In this document: piece by piece, positions 26,084 to 35,113 of the stretch
How the letters are laid out: each line of letters opens with the position of its first letter
How positions within the stretch are numbered: position 1 is the first letter of the stretch
Assembly: GCF_002950945.1 (NCBI RefSeq)
Contig: NZ_CP012673.1
Coordinates: 496,001 to 560,000 of the forward strand
Length of the DNA: 64,000 bases
Origin: Sorangium cellulosum
GTDB taxonomy: Bacteria > Myxococcota_A > Polyangia > Polyangiales > Polyangiaceae
Reading direction: 5' to 3'
Translations under genes and position numbers: made by a program
The notes under the pieces: model-generated
Told to the model about the DNA's origin: nothing
Database searches by the model: none
Seen by the model: only the letters and a program-made list of their open reading frames with translations

Positions 26084-26900
26084 CCGCGCGCTCGGCCGCG
26101 CGGCGGCCCTGCTGCTGCTCACGCTCCTGCCCGCGTGCGATATGCCGAGCGGCACCGGTGGGCGGGAGGTGCGCTTCACCCTGGAGCTCGCGACGGCGGC
26201 CGCCCCTTCCAGGCCCGCCGGCTCGTTCACGACGAGCACGGGCTGGGACGTCACCCTGGAGTCGGCGGTCATCGCGCTCGGACCGGTCTATCTCTACGAG
26301 AACCCGCCCCACCTCATCGCGCGCGGCCCGGCGGGAAGGCTCTGGGACGCGCTCGTCCCGCCGGCGCACGCCCACACGGGCAGCGAACACTTCTATGGCG
26401 GCGAGGTGAAAGGGGAGTGGCTCGGCCAGGTCGCGCTCGACGCGCTCGCCCCCGGCGTGCGGCTCGGCGACATCCCCGGCACGGCCGGCGGCGTCCGCTC
26501 CCTCTCGGTAGGGCTCTACCCTCCGCGCACCTCGATCGCAGGGGACGCAGGTCGGCTGGAGGGCCATCACGCCTACGTCGTCGGCGTGGCGACCCGCGGG
26601 GATCTCGAGATCCCGTTCGAGGGAGGGCTCGACATCGAGGCGGAGGGCAACAAGCGCGAGGTCGCCGGGATCCCTCTCACGGCCGATCTCGACGATGGCG
26701 TGGCCGTGACCATCGAGCTGCACCTCGAGGCGTGGTTCGACGAGGCGCACTTCGATCGGCTCACCGAGAAGAGCCCTCGCGGACGGTTCTTGATCACCCG
26801 CTCGACCCAGGCGGGCGCGGCGTGGTTCATCGGTGCGCGCGGCGCCGCGGCGTTCTCGGCGAGGGGGTCGCGCGCGGCGGATCAAGGAAAGAGCCTGTGA
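26067..26900 (+). CDS. Secreted lipoprotein of the predicted metal-uptake operon
   Basis: This 277-residue protein starts at an ATG inside the receptor gene's end (17-nt overlap, preceded by GGAGGAGACGAAGG), so it is translationally coupled. The signal peptide ends in LLPAC. The mature part has GWDVTLESAVIALGPVYLYE near its start and a His-rich AHAHTGSEHFYGGEVKGEW segment that could hold metal. The gene downstream encodes a related opening segment, GWTVTFDKFIVSIGDIEL, so the two are distant paralogues. I do not recognise a named family; an MbnP-like metal-binding role is possible but unproven. Confidence 0.8.
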   Translation: MRPYPDRALGRAAALLLLTLLPACDMPSGTGGREVRFTLELATAAAPSRPAGSFTTSTGWDVTLESAVIALGPVYLYENPPHLIARGPAGRLWDALVPPAHAHTGSEHFYGGEVKGEWLGQVALDALAPGVRLGDIPGTAGGVRSLSVGLYPPRTSIAGDAGRLEGHHAYVVGVATRGDLEIPFEGGLDIEAEGNKREVAGIPLTADLDDGVAVTIELHLEAWFDEAHFDRLTEKSPRGRFLITRSTQAGAAWFIGARGAAAFSARGSRAADQGKSL

Positions 26901-26958
26901 CCGCCGCGCGGGCCTCGGTCTTCGTGAGCCCCGGCATCCGGGGATGGAGATGACAGCC

Positions 26959-27894
26959 ATGGTGCACAAGGGAATGTGCCGCTGGAAGCGGCGTGGGATG
27001 ATCGCGGTCCTGAGCGCCCTCGTCGGGCCGGCGCTCGGGTGCGTCGCGGGCGACGGCGGATCGGCGTCCGAGGAAGGATCGCTCGCCCTGCGCGTGAGCG
27101 GCGAGGACGCCGCCAAGAAGGGCTACCCGGTGCTGAAGAACGGCCGCGAGCTCGCGTTCGTGGACGGGTGGACGGTGACCTTCGACAAGTTCATCGTCTC
27201 CATCGGGGACATCGAGCTCAGGGGCGCTGACGGCGCCAGCGCGTTCAAGGACGAGTCCATCTACGTCGCCGACCTCCATCGAGGCGACCCGACCATCGCG
27301 GTGTTCGAGGGGCTCGAGGCGCGCCGCTGGGAGCGCTTCAGCCTCAAGGTGCTCCCTGCCACGCAGGACGCGGTGAACCTGAACGACGTATCACAGGACG
27401 ATGTCGAGCGGATGGCGTCGAACGGGTACACCTACTGGATCGAGGGCGCGGCGACGAAGGGCGGCGAGACGTACACCTTCAGCTGGGGCCTCGTGAACCC
27501 GACGCGCAACTCGAACTGCACGAATGGCCTGGACGGCACGGACGGCTTCGTCGTGAAGAGCCATGCCACGACCGAGGCGGAGATCACCGTGCACGTGGAC
27601 CACACGTTCTGGGACACGCTCGGCTCGGAGATCGCCGACCTCCGCTTCGACGCGATGGCGGCGGCGGCGGGCGCCGACCGGCACATCGATTTCGAGGAGC
27701 TCGACGCGCAGCGCCTGTCGGATCTGAAGGGCCTCGGCGGCGGGCCGCTGCTGGACGAGAGCGGCGCCCCGATCCTCTACAACCCCGGCAGCATCCCGCT
27801 CGAAGCGAGGACGCTCAAGCACTTCGTGCTCGCCGCATCCGCCTCGCAGGCGCACATCAACGGGATCGGCCTCTGCACGGTGAGCGCCCTGTAA
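26959..27894 (+). CDS. Secreted lipoprotein, paralogue of the preceding gene
   Basis: This 311-residue protein has a lipobox GPALGC and a mature domain that starts with GWTVTFDKFIVSIGDIEL, matching the upstream protein's GWDVTLESAVIALGPVYL. Further on are FVVKSHATTEAEITVHVDHT and HIDFEELDAQRLSDLKG, with several His and acidic residues. A single Cys pair (NCTNG and LCTVSAL) may form a disulfide. I chose the ATG at 26959 because GGAG lies at 26946-26949; ATGs at 26944 and 26950 are alternatives. It is the third gene of the receptor operon. Its role is probably extracytoplasmic metal binding or delivery to the receptor; this is inferred from position. Confidence 0.78.
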   Translation: MVHKGMCRWKRRGMIAVLSALVGPALGCVAGDGGSASEEGSLALRVSGEDAAKKGYPVLKNGRELAFVDGWTVTFDKFIVSIGDIELRGADGASAFKDESIYVADLHRGDPTIAVFEGLEARRWERFSLKVLPATQDAVNLNDVSQDDVERMASNGYTYWIEGAATKGGETYTFSWGLVNPTRNSNCTNGLDGTDGFVVKSHATTEAEITVHVDHTFWDTLGSEIADLRFDAMAAAAGADRHIDFEELDAQRLSDLKGLGGGPLLDESGAPILYNPGSIPLEARTLKHFVLAASASQAHINGIGLCTVSAL

Positions 27895-28099
27895 TCCGAG
27901 GCGCTCGGACGTCGCGCCGCACCCCCGAACCAGCTGCCCGGGCCGTTCCCTAGGGCTCTCGGCGGGGGTCTCTCTCCGCGGGACGCTCGCGGTATCACTC
28001 GCGCGCGCCTTCCGGCCGCTCTGTCCGATGACCTCGGACGACGTCCGTTCACCCGCGAGTCACGCCGTCGAGCCGATCGAGCGGATTCATTAAATCCAT

Positions 28100-28116
28100 T
28101 TGCGATCTAGTTGCAA
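28100..28116. promoter_or_regulatory. Candidate metal-responsive operator (site 3)
   Basis: TTGCGAT-CTA-GTTGCAA at 28100-28116 follows the 7-3-7 plan. A further GCAATTGA is repeated at 28113 and 28130. It lies about 90 bp upstream of the lipoprotein gene at 28206. Confidence 0.6.
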
Positions 28117-28205
28117 TTGATCTACTTGTGCAATTGAGACGCGATCGAAGGCGGTCCTGCGGGCCTGCCGCGATCGGCGGCCTAGCTTCAACCTGGAGTG
28201 CAAAG

Positions 28206-29170
28206 ATGAGAATTGCGCGCGCAGCGTTCCCACTCGCGATCCCCTTCCTCGTGGCCTGCTCGGTCTCTGCCGGCGGTGAGCCGGCGAGCCTCGACGAGGG
28301 CCAGAGCGCGCTCGAGGGCGGCGAATGCCCTCTCCTCGGAGAGGAGGCCATCGAGCATACGTGCATCCATGCGGGCGCGGGCCCGTTCGTGACGGTGACC
28401 GCGGGCGCGAATCCCGCGACGACCACGACCGACGTCAGCGCGGAGCACACGGCGTACACGGTCAACCTCGTCAGCTCGGGCGCGGGCTTCGGGGGGCGGT
28501 CCTCTACACGCCCGACGGGGACGGCGATTTCGCGATCTTCCTGGACCCCTCCGTCAACGTGTCGGTCCTGGATTCCTCGGGCACGCCGGTCGCCATCGAG
28601 GAGGACGTGAGCATCGACCCCGCGGAGTGCTCCTCGCTCTCCCGCGCCCTCATCGTCGAGCTCTCGTCGGCGGAGACGTACACGATCGTGTTCGAGCCGG
28701 GCAGCGAGCAGAGCGCGCTCGTGCTCATCGAGAACCTCGCGGAGTTCAACGCGCCGGAGGGCATCCTGCTCACCGCGGCCCGGCTCTACGACCCGTCGTC
28801 ATGGGTCGTCGCCGAGGAGGGCGTCGAGCACCCGTTCACGTTCGAGCTGCCCAGCGAGATCCCGGTCGTGAGCGGCAACGCCGGCAAGGGCTGGGTGGTG
28901 TTCGCCCATCGCGACGGCGAGAGCGATCCTTTCACCTACTGCTTCTACCAGGGCGGCGCGAGCGTGTGGCACCCGACGACGCCCGCGGACGTCGCCGCTG
29001 GAGAGAAGTACGAGTTCGTGGCCTGCACGGACGGCGCCGTCCCCGGCGACGACGTGGCCGCCGACCACTTCAAGCTCAGCGTGCTGAAGGGCGACCGGCA
29101 GGTGGGCACCACGGCCGTCGAGCTCCTCATCCTGGATGAGGGGTGCGGCGGACATGAGCATGAGCACTGA
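28206..29170 (+). CDS. HxCxH-GPF lipoprotein with His tail, interrupted by an apparent frameshift
   Basis: The first frame (from ATG 28206) encodes a signal peptide with a lipobox-like LVAC, then His51, Cys53, His55 in HTCIH, GPFVTVTAGA, and HTAYTVNL. At about 28494-28499 a run of six G breaks the frame. The +1-shifted frame continues with LYTPDGDGDFAIFLDPSVNV and CSSLSRALIVEL, exactly as in the paralogue at 29211. One extra G would restore a protein of about 320 residues. The second half has an additional domain (HPFTFELPSEIPV, YCFYQGGASVWHP) and ends GGHEHEH, a likely metal ligand tail. The indel is in a homopolymer, so a sequencing error is as likely as a true mutation. Operator 3 is upstream. 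Confidence 0.75.
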
Positions 29171-29210
29171 TCCAGCGTTTTTCGAAAAAGAGAATTCTCA
29201 CGAGAGGAAC

Positions 29211-29795
29211 ATGATCATGAAGACCATCCTGCGCCTGGCATCCGTTTCCATGTTGGGCCTGCTCTCCGCGGCGTGCATCGCCGATCCCGCGTGGGATCCG
29301 GAGGGCGAGCCCATCGATGAGGTCGAGGAGATTGATGAGGCCGGAGAGGCCCTGGTCTGCTCCTCGATCGGCTCCACCGTGGTCACCCATTCGTGCAATC
29401 ACACCACCGCTGGCCCGTTCGGCTCGGTGACCGCGAGCGCCAGCCAGAGCTTCACGAACGCGAGCCCCAACGTCAGCGAGACCCACAAGTGGTGGACCGT
29501 GACCCTCCCCGGCTCGGGGAGCTCGTTCCAGGGAACCGTGAAGTTTCGCTATGGTTTCACGGACGACTACGTGATCTTCCTCAAGGACCCCAACGTCTCG
29601 GTGACGGTCCTCGACTCGCTCGGCGCCACGGTGACCAAGACCTACGACATCGCGGTGAGCGGCTGCGGCAACATCACGCGGGCGATCGGCGTCACCCTCA
29701 CGGCGAACGCGACGTACCGCTTCACGCTCTCTGATACGACCGCGTCGCAGCAGCTCCTGATCGAGCGCCAGAACGGGTGCAACGCCATCGACTGA
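29211..29795 (+). CDS. Small HxCxH-GPF lipoprotein
   Basis: This 194-residue protein has a signal peptide ending SAAC (Cys22), an acidic spacer, then the shared domain: His60, Cys62, His64 in HSCNH, GPFGSVTASA, SETHKWWTVTLP, a repeat-like DDYVIFLKDPNVSVTVLDS, and CGNITRAIGVTL near the end. It lies 40 bp after the paralogue at 28206 and is likely co-transcribed with it. GAGAGGAAC precedes the ATG at 29211; a second ATG is at 29217. It is predicted to be a periplasmic or surface metal-binding protein by analogy only. Confidence 0.85.
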   Translation: MIMKTILRLASVSMLGLLSAACIADPAWDPEGEPIDEVEEIDEAGEALVCSSIGSTVVTHSCNHTTAGPFGSVTASASQSFTNASPNVSETHKWWTVTLPGSGSSFQGTVKFRYGFTDDYVIFLKDPNVSVTVLDSLGATVTKTYDIAVSGCGNITRAIGVTLTANATYRFTLSDTTASQQLLIERQNGCNAID

Positions 29796-29995
29796 GTCCG
29801 GTCGTCAGGGCTCCGGCTCGTGCTGGCGGAGGTCCACGGCGTCGCGGCGAAGTGCCGCGCGATCGTGGAGTCCGCGCCGAGCCGGAGCTCGCGCAGGCGC
29901 GCCGCGCCCCTCGCTCCACTCGAACCAGCTCCCATCGAATGCGGTAGACGTCCGCCCGCGCCGGAGCGCGGGCGCTGCCCGAGAGAGGCCTCGTC

Positions 29996-31246
29996 GTGAC
30001 TCGAAAGCTCCCCGTGACCGTGCTGTCCGGCTTCCTGGGCGCCGGCAAGACCACGCTGCTCAACCACGTCCTCGCGAACCGCGACGCGCTGCGCGTCGCC
30101 GTGATCGTCAACGACATGAGCGAGGTCAACGTCGACGCCGCCCTCGTCCGGGGTGGAGGCGCGGCGCTCTCCCGCGTCGAGGAGCGGCTCGTCGAGATGT
30201 CGAACGGCTGCATCTGCTGCACGCTCCGGGAGGATCTGCTCGTCGAGGTGGCCCGCCTGGCGGGGGAGGGGCGCTTCGACTACCTGCTCGTCGAGTCGAC
30301 GGGGATCTCGGAGCCGCTCCCCGTGGCCGAGACGTTCACCTTCGACGATCCCGAGACGGGCAAGAGCCTCTCGGAGGTCGCCCGGCTCGACACGCTCGTC
30401 ACGGTCGTCGACGCGCAGCGGTTCCTCTCGGACTGGACGAGCGCCGACGACCTCCGGGCGCGCAAGGCCGCGCTGGACGGCGACGACGAGCGCACGGTCG
30501 CCGATCTGCTCGTCGAGCAGGTCGAGTTCGCGAACGTGCTCGTGATCAACAAGACGGATCTCGTCGGCGAGGACGAGGTCGAGCGGCTCACGGCGATGCT
30601 CCAGCACCTGAACCCCGGCGCCCGGATCATCAGGGCCTGCCGCGGCCAGGTCGACCCGCGCGAGATCCTCGGCACGGGGCGCTTCGATTTCGAGGAAGCG
30701 GCGCGCTCGCCCGGCTGGATGAAGGAGCTGCGCGGCGAGCACGTCCCCGAGACCGAGGAGTACGGGATCGAGAGCTTCGTCTACCGCGCAGAGCGCCCGA
30801 TGCACCCGGAGCGGCTCTGGGCCTTCATCCACGGCGCCGCTGCCTGGGATGGAGTGCTCCGCTCCAAGGGGTTCTTCTGGCTCGCGACCCGCATGGACGT
30901 CACCGGCGCCTGGTCGCAGGCGGGCGGCGCGGCCTCGTTCGAGGCGGCCGGCCTCTGGTACGCGGCGCTTCCGGAGGACCAGCGGCCGGAGGACGAGGAG
31001 GAGCGCGCCGCGCTCGACGCCGCGTGGCATCCGGTCTGGGGCGACCGGCGGCAGGAGATCGTCTTCATCGGCGTCGACATGGCCCGGGAGGAGCTCACGC
31101 GCGGCCTCGACGCTTGCTTGCTCACGCAGGAAGAGATGGCCGCCGGTCCTTCCGGCTGGAGCCGGTTCGAGGATCCCTTCCCGGCATGGCAGGAGGCGGA
31201 GGAGCCCCGGATCGAGGACGAGCCCGCGCAGCCCCTCCACGCGTGA
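29996..31246 (+). CDS. COG0523 (G3E) GTPase, zinc metallochaperone type
   Basis: This 416-residue cytosolic GTPase has Walker [11 protein letters not shown] (residues 11-20), the COG0523 metal motif CICC (Cys72, Cys74, Cys75), the switch-like ESTGISEP, and the guanine-specificity NKTDL. A C-terminal CobW_C domain includes GFFWLATR. Proteins with this layout, such as ZigA and ZagA, deliver zinc to client enzymes during zinc starvation. Translation begins at a GTG at 29996. It lies 200 bp after the HxCxH lipoprotein pair and may belong to the same unit, since no separate palindrome is seen before it. A second, quite different COG0523 gene is at 33724-35067. Confidence 0.9.
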   Translation: MTRKLPVTVLSGFLGAGKTTLLNHVLANRDALRVAVIVNDMSEVNVDAALVRGGGAALSRVEERLVEMSNGCICCTLREDLLVEVARLAGEGRFDYLLVESTGISEPLPVAETFTFDDPETGKSLSEVARLDTLVTVVDAQRFLSDWTSADDLRARKAALDGDDERTVADLLVEQVEFANVLVINKTDLVGEDEVERLTAMLQHLNPGARIIRACRGQVDPREILGTGRFDFEEAARSPGWMKELRGEHVPETEEYGIESFVYRAERPMHPERLWAFIHGAAAWDGVLRSKGFFWLATRMDVTGAWSQAGGAASFEAAGLWYAALPEDQRPEDEEERAALDAAWHPVWGDRRQEIVFIGVDMAREELTRGLDACLLTQEEMAAGPSGWSRFEDPFPAWQEAEEPRIEDEPAQPLHA

Positions 31247-31340
31247 CGCCCCCCTGCGGGATGACAGGCGCAAGCCGCGGCCCGCGGCGACGGATCGCCG
31301 GACATGCCGGACGCGATACCCTTATGTCGGTCTGCTCGTT

Positions 31341-31359
31341 GATGCAACTGTGTTGCATC
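31341..31359. promoter_or_regulatory. Candidate metal-responsive operator (site 4)
   Basis: GATGCAAC-TGT-GTTGCATC at 31341-31359 is a perfect 8-3-8 inverted repeat. It lies about 90 bp upstream of the DUF1826 gene start at 31448, a normal operator position. Confidence 0.68.
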
Positions 31360-31447
31360 ATTGGCGCGTCCGGTGGCATCATGAGCCACGAGGCTTCGTC
31401 GCGGCATGGCGGCTCACGCCGCGGCGCAAAGGAAAGACAGACACGCC

Positions 31448-32131
31448 ATGATGACGACAACGACCGCTGAGGAACGCGAGGATCTCGCGGCGCCGCGCGC
31501 CGCGCCGGTCAGCTCGACGCGCCTCGTGACGGAGCTCGCAGACCTGGCCGAGCTCGCGGCGCCCGAGGTGAACGTGTGTGTGCTGCGGCGGGGCGTCGAC
31601 CCCGACGTGGACGGCTTCGTGCGCGAATGGCTGCTGCCACGGCCGCTCTCCGAGACGCTGCACGTCGACCCAGGCGCGCCCGACCTCGCGGCGCTGGCTG
31701 CTGGAGCACCCCCCTCGCCCGGTCGTGAAGCCTTCCTCCAGGACGTGCGCGGGCTGATATCGCTCTTCGTGGATCTCACGGGCTGCCCGCGGGCCGGCGT
31801 ACGGCTCGCACGGCTCGCGAAGCCCATGTGCCCTCGTCTCCACGCGGACATGGTGACCGTCCGCCTGGTGACCACCTACGTCGGGCCTGGGACGGAGTGG
31901 GCAGAACACGCGGCCGTCCGGCGGGACCGGCTCGGACACCGCGCGAACGGCGTCCCCGACGAGGTCTCGGGGGTGCTGCGCGCCGGCGCGCGCCTCCGCC
32001 GGATGGAGCCGTTCGAGGTCGGGCTGCTCAAGGGCGAGGCCTGGCCGGGCAACCAGGACCGCGGCGCGGTGCACCGGTCGCCGCCCGGAACGTCGCCACG
32101 TGTCGTCGTGACGCTCGACGCCCTGGCTTGA
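31448..32131 (+). CDS. DUF1826 family protein
   Basis: This 227-residue soluble protein shows the DUF1826 pattern: a central CPRLHADMVTVRLVTTYVGP followed by GTEWAEHAAVRR, then a C-terminal FEVGLLKGEAWPGNQDRGAV and HRSPPG. The conserved His residues and TEW suggest a metal or cofactor site. DUF1826 genes are often found beside COG0523 and other zinc-limitation genes; the biochemical role is not known. It begins at an ATG at 31448 (ATG 31451 is possible) behind AAGGAAAGAC. Operator 4 stands directly upstream and a COG0523 gene ends 200 bp before it. It converges on the His-rich protein gene with a 3-bp gap. Confidence 0.82.
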   Translation: MMTTTTAEEREDLAAPRAAPVSSTRLVTELADLAELAAPEVNVCVLRRGVDPDVDGFVREWLLPRPLSETLHVDPGAPDLAALAAGAPPSPGREAFLQDVRGLISLFVDLTGCPRAGVRLARLAKPMCPRLHADMVTVRLVTTYVGPGTEWAEHAAVRRDRLGHRANGVPDEVSGVLRAGARLRRMEPFEVGLLKGEAWPGNQDRGAVHRSPPGTSPRVVVTLDALA

Positions 32132-32134
32132 ACG

Positions 32135-32482
32135 CTACGCCAGCTGCACGCTGCCGTGGTGGTCGCAGTGTCCGCCGTGCGGGTGGTGCAGGTGGCCGTC
32201 GACGAGGAAGTCCACGTGGTCTCCGTGGGGGACCGCGGGGTGACCGCAGTTATCCCCGTGCTCGTGCTTCACGTCATGCCCTGAGCACGCGTGGCTCGGG
32301 GTACACTGAGCAGGGTTCTCCTCGTCCACCGAGAGAGCGTGCTCGTCGACATGGTCGCCATGCCGGTGGTGCAGGTGGCCATCGTGCAGGTAGTCGACGT
32401 GGTCGCCGTGGCGGATCGCCTGGTGCCCACACGCCTGGCCGTGGTCGTGTGCATGCTCGTCGTGTGTCGCGTGATCCTTCAT
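32135..32482 (-). CDS. Histidine-rich putative zinc-binding protein with internal duplication
   Basis: This 115-residue protein has no signal peptide, so it is probably cytosolic. About a quarter of its residues are His. Two copies of a module can be read: CGHQAIRHGDHVDYLHDGHL and CGHPAVPHGDHVDFLVDGHL, each followed by HH-x-HG-[DG]-H. Additional clusters are THDEHAHDHGQACGH and SGHDVKHEHGDNCGH. Such proteins occur with zinc transport and COG0523 genes and probably store or hand over zinc; this is inferred. AAGGAGACC lies just before the ATG at 32482. It is downstream of the WD40/COG0523/NiCoT genes on the same strand but separated by 217 bp, so it may have its own promoter. Confidence 0.85.
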   Translation of the reverse strand: MKDHATHDEHAHDHGQACGHQAIRHGDHVDYLHDGHLHHRHGDHVDEHALSVDEENPAQCTPSHACSGHDVKHEHGDNCGHPAVPHGDHVDFLVDGHLHHPHGGHCDHHGSVQLA

Positions 32483-32698
32483 CTGGTCTCCTTGTCGAAC
32501 GGTGGGGAACGCACAGCTCTGAGAGGTGAAGAGGCTGATTGCATCAGCCCCTGAAGCCCGGCTGCTCGGCTGGCAGGCACGAGAAATTGGGCTCCAGGCA
32601 AACAAATCTACCTGCACGACATGTGCCGGTCATCAAAATTTCTTCTGGGACGGCAGTCTCCAGGACGAGCTCGCTTCCCGGCCAGCCTCGCCGGGCTC

Positions 32699-33736
32699 CT
32701 ACTCCACCTGCCAGAACACGACCGTGCCGGCGGCGTCCGCGCCGAGCAGCCCCGCGTGCGCGGGGTGCCAGGCGAGCGCGGTGACCTCGCCCTCCAGGAA
32801 CGCGTAACGCACCGGCTTCACGAGCCGCCGCGGCTCCCAGAGCAACACGCCATGATCCTGCGCGCCGCTCGCGAGCACCCCCTTGCGCGGGCTGAAGGCG
32901 AGCTGGACACACGTGTTTTGGTGACCCTCGAGCTCGATGGGACGGGTCCCCTCAGGGCCCTTGCCCGAGAAGTCCCAGACCGTGACCGCCGGGGCGCCGC
33001 CCGTCGCGAGCAGGCGCGACTGCGCGTCCCACGCGAGCGCCTTCGGCTTCGCGGGATACCCTTGCATCTCCGAGTCCTGCCCGGTCGAGAGGCGCCAGAA
33101 GTGCACCGACCGGTCCTGGCTTCCGCAGGCGATGACCTTCCCGTCGGGGCTCCACGCCATCGACACGAGCGAGCCCTGCCAGGCTAGGTGGCGCGACGTC
33201 GCACCGGCGGCGATCGACCAGAGATAGACGCCGCCGTAACACGCCGCGGCGAGCTCCGCGCGGTCGGTCCGCCAGGCGAGCGCGGCGACCGTGCTGGGGA
33301 GCGGCTCCGTCTCGACGACCGGCTCGCCGCGCTTGGTCCAGACACGCACCGTGCGCCCCGAGCCGGTGGCCAGGTGCTCGCCGCTGGTCGCCCACGCCAC
33401 GTGCTCGACCCACGCCGCCCCGCCGGGGAGCTCGGCCACGAGGGCGCCGGACAGGTCGAAAATACGCGCCTTCTCATCCTGGCCACACGTGGCCAGGCGC
33501 GCTCCGGAGGGCGAGAACCCGAGCGCGAGGACCCCGCTCGGGTGCGCCTCGGTGCGCCAGCGGACCGCGCCGGTCTGCATGTCGACGGCGAGCACCGTCC
33601 CGGCGCCGGTCCCGATCGCACACAGGCTGCCGTCGCGCGTCACGCTCATCGCGACGACGTAGTCCCCCGCGGAAAGCCGCCAGCGCGGCGAGAGCTCGGT
33701 CTGGGCGCGCGGCGCCCGCGCCGTCACGCCAGGCAT
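32699..33736 (-). CDS. WD40-repeat protein of the zinc locus
   Basis: This 345-residue protein has about seven WD40-type blades from start to end, for example [53 protein letters not shown] and [18 protein letters not shown]. It has no signal peptide and is likely a cytosolic beta-propeller scaffold. Its ATG at 33736 overlaps the 3' end of the COG0523 gene (stop at 33724) by 13 bp, so the two are translationally coupled and probably act together. WD40 genes next to COG0523 genes recur in other bacteria, but no mechanism is established. An upstream in-frame extension to 33955 exists and is rejected because it reads into the COG0523 gene. Confidence 0.88.
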   Translation of the reverse strand: MPGVTARAPRAQTELSPRWRLSAGDYVVAMSVTRDGSLCAIGTGAGTVLAVDMQTGAVRWRTEAHPSGVLALGFSPSGARLATCGQDEKARIFDLSGALVAELPGGAAWVEHVAWATSGEHLATGSGRTVRVWTKRGEPVVETEPLPSTVAALAWRTDRAELAAACYGGVYLWSIAAGATSRHLAWQGSLVSMAWSPDGKVIACGSQDRSVHFWRLSTGQDSEMQGYPAKPKALAWDAQSRLLATGGAPAVTVWDFSGKGPEGTRPIELEGHQNTCVQLAFSPRKGVLASGAQDHGVLLWEPRRLVKPVRYAFLEGEVTALAWHPAHAGLLGADAAGTVVFWQVE

Positions 33737-35067
33737 CGCTGGAACCCCCGGGTCAGCTGCTCGCGGTCGAGGTTGCGGCCGATGAACACGAGATCGCTGG
33801 CGCGGCGCTCGCTGCCCCAGGGCCGATCCTCGCGCCCGTCGAAGAGCATGTGCACGCCCTGGAAGACGAAGCGGCTGTCCAGGCCGCGGAGGTTCAGGAT
33901 GCCCTTCATCCGGAAGATGTCCGCGCCCTTCTCGCGCAAGAGCTCCGAGACCCACCGCGTGAGCCGCTCGCGGTCGAGCGCGCCCTCGAGGTGGATGCCG
34001 ACGGAGCTCACCTGCTCGTCGTGGGTGTGCCCGGCGGCGAACTCGCGCGAGGCGGCCGGCTCGACGACGCCGCTCGCCCAGAGCCGCGCTCCGAACTCGC
34101 TCGGGAGGTGCTGCAAGTACAGGCCGTAACGCCCGCGCTTCGGGACGGTGAGCCGGAATCGCATCGTCGTCCCCTGGGCGCGCAGGGCGAGCCTGGACGG
34201 GCGCTCTCCGACCCCCAGGCGCTCGCCTGGCGCGGTGGGCGCCGGCGGCTCCGCCCAGACCCGCACGGCGCGCTCGGCGGCCTCACGTGCGCCCGGATCG
34301 ACCGCCGGTTCGAGCGGCAGGACGACGACGTCCATGGTCTCGTCGGGGCCTGGCTCCAGGGCGAGCTCGTGATCGCCCTCCTCCAGGTCGAACGCGCCGG
34401 CCCACTCGAACGGGTACTCGGGCTCCAGGAAGGCCGGCTTCTGGGCGAGCGCGCGGTCGAGGTCGAAGCCGCCCACGCCGAGCACGTCGGCGATCGGCAC
34501 GTCGGCGTTCGTCGCGCGGAGCACGCGGGCCAGCGTGTTCATGCCGCGCAGGCGCCGCTCGAGGGCGTCGAGCTCGCGCTCGGTCACGAGGTCGGTCTTG
34601 TTGAGCACGATCACGTCCGCGAAGGCGACCTGCTCCTTGCACTCGCTCGAGTCCTCGAGGTGCAGGTGGATGTGCTTCGCGTCGACGAGCGTGACGATCG
34701 CGTCGAGCGCGAACAGCTCCCGCACGTCGTCGTCGACGAAGAACGTCTGGGCCACCGGCCCGGGGTCGGCCAGGCCCGTGGTCTCCACGAGCACGTGGTC
34801 GAACTTGTCCTTCCGCTTCATGAGGCTGCCGAGGATGCGGATGAGATCGCCGCGCACGGTGCAGCAGATGCAGCCGTTGTTCATCTCGAAGACCTCCTCG
34901 TCCGCGTTGATGACGAGGGCCTGGTCGATGCCGATCTCTCCGAACTCGTTCTCGATGACGGCGATGCGCTTGCCGTGGTTCTCCGTCAGGATTCGGTTGA
35001 GGAGCGTGGTCTTGCCTGCCCCGAGGAAGCCGGTGAGCACGGTGACGGGGATCTTGCCTTGATTCAT
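33724..35067 (-). CDS. COG0523 (G3E) GTPase, second copy with an inserted domain
   Basis: This 447-residue protein has Walker [12 protein letters not shown] (residues 11-21), CICC (Cys65, Cys67, Cys68), [10 protein letters not shown] and NKTDL. After the GTPase domain, an insert of about 100 residues, with [20 protein letters not shown] and [20 protein letters not shown], separates it from the CobW_C end. The insert ends with [19 protein letters not shown], a His-containing loop typical of this family. The ATG at 35067 follows GGAAGGGA. The gene lies between the NiCoT permease gene (46 bp upstream) and the WD40 gene (overlapping). It is predicted to allocate zinc or nickel/cobalt in the cytosol. 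It resembles the copy at 29996 only in the core motifs. Confidence 0.88.
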   Translation of the reverse strand: MNQGKIPVTVLTGFLGAGKTTLLNRILTENHGKRIAVIENEFGEIGIDQALVINADEEVFEMNNGCICCTVRGDLIRILGSLMKRKDKFDHVLVETTGLADPGPVAQTFFVDDDVRELFALDAIVTLVDAKHIHLHLEDSSECKEQVAFADVIVLNKTDLVTERELDALERRLRGMNTLARVLRATNADVPIADVLGVGGFDLDRALAQKPAFLEPEYPFEWAGAFDLEEGDHELALEPGPDETMDVVVLPLEPAVDPGAREAAERAVRVWAEPPAPTAPGERLGVGERPSRLALRAQGTTMRFRLTVPKRGRYGLYLQHLPSEFGARLWASGVVEPAASREFAAGHTHDEQVSSVGIHLEGALDRERLTRWVSELLREKGADIFRMKGILNLRGLDSRFVFQGVHMLFDGREDRPWGSERRASDLVFIGRNLDREQLTRGFQRCLA

Positions 35068-35113
35068 GGGTCCCTTCCGATTCCGGTGTTGTTCGTGCCA
35101 GGGGTCGATCGGG

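Noticed and set aside
23320..26409. A 1029-codon open frame overlapping the TonB receptor in another frame
   Set aside because: High GC keeps this frame open. The translation lacks any domain, while the receptor frame shows TonB_C, plug and barrel features.
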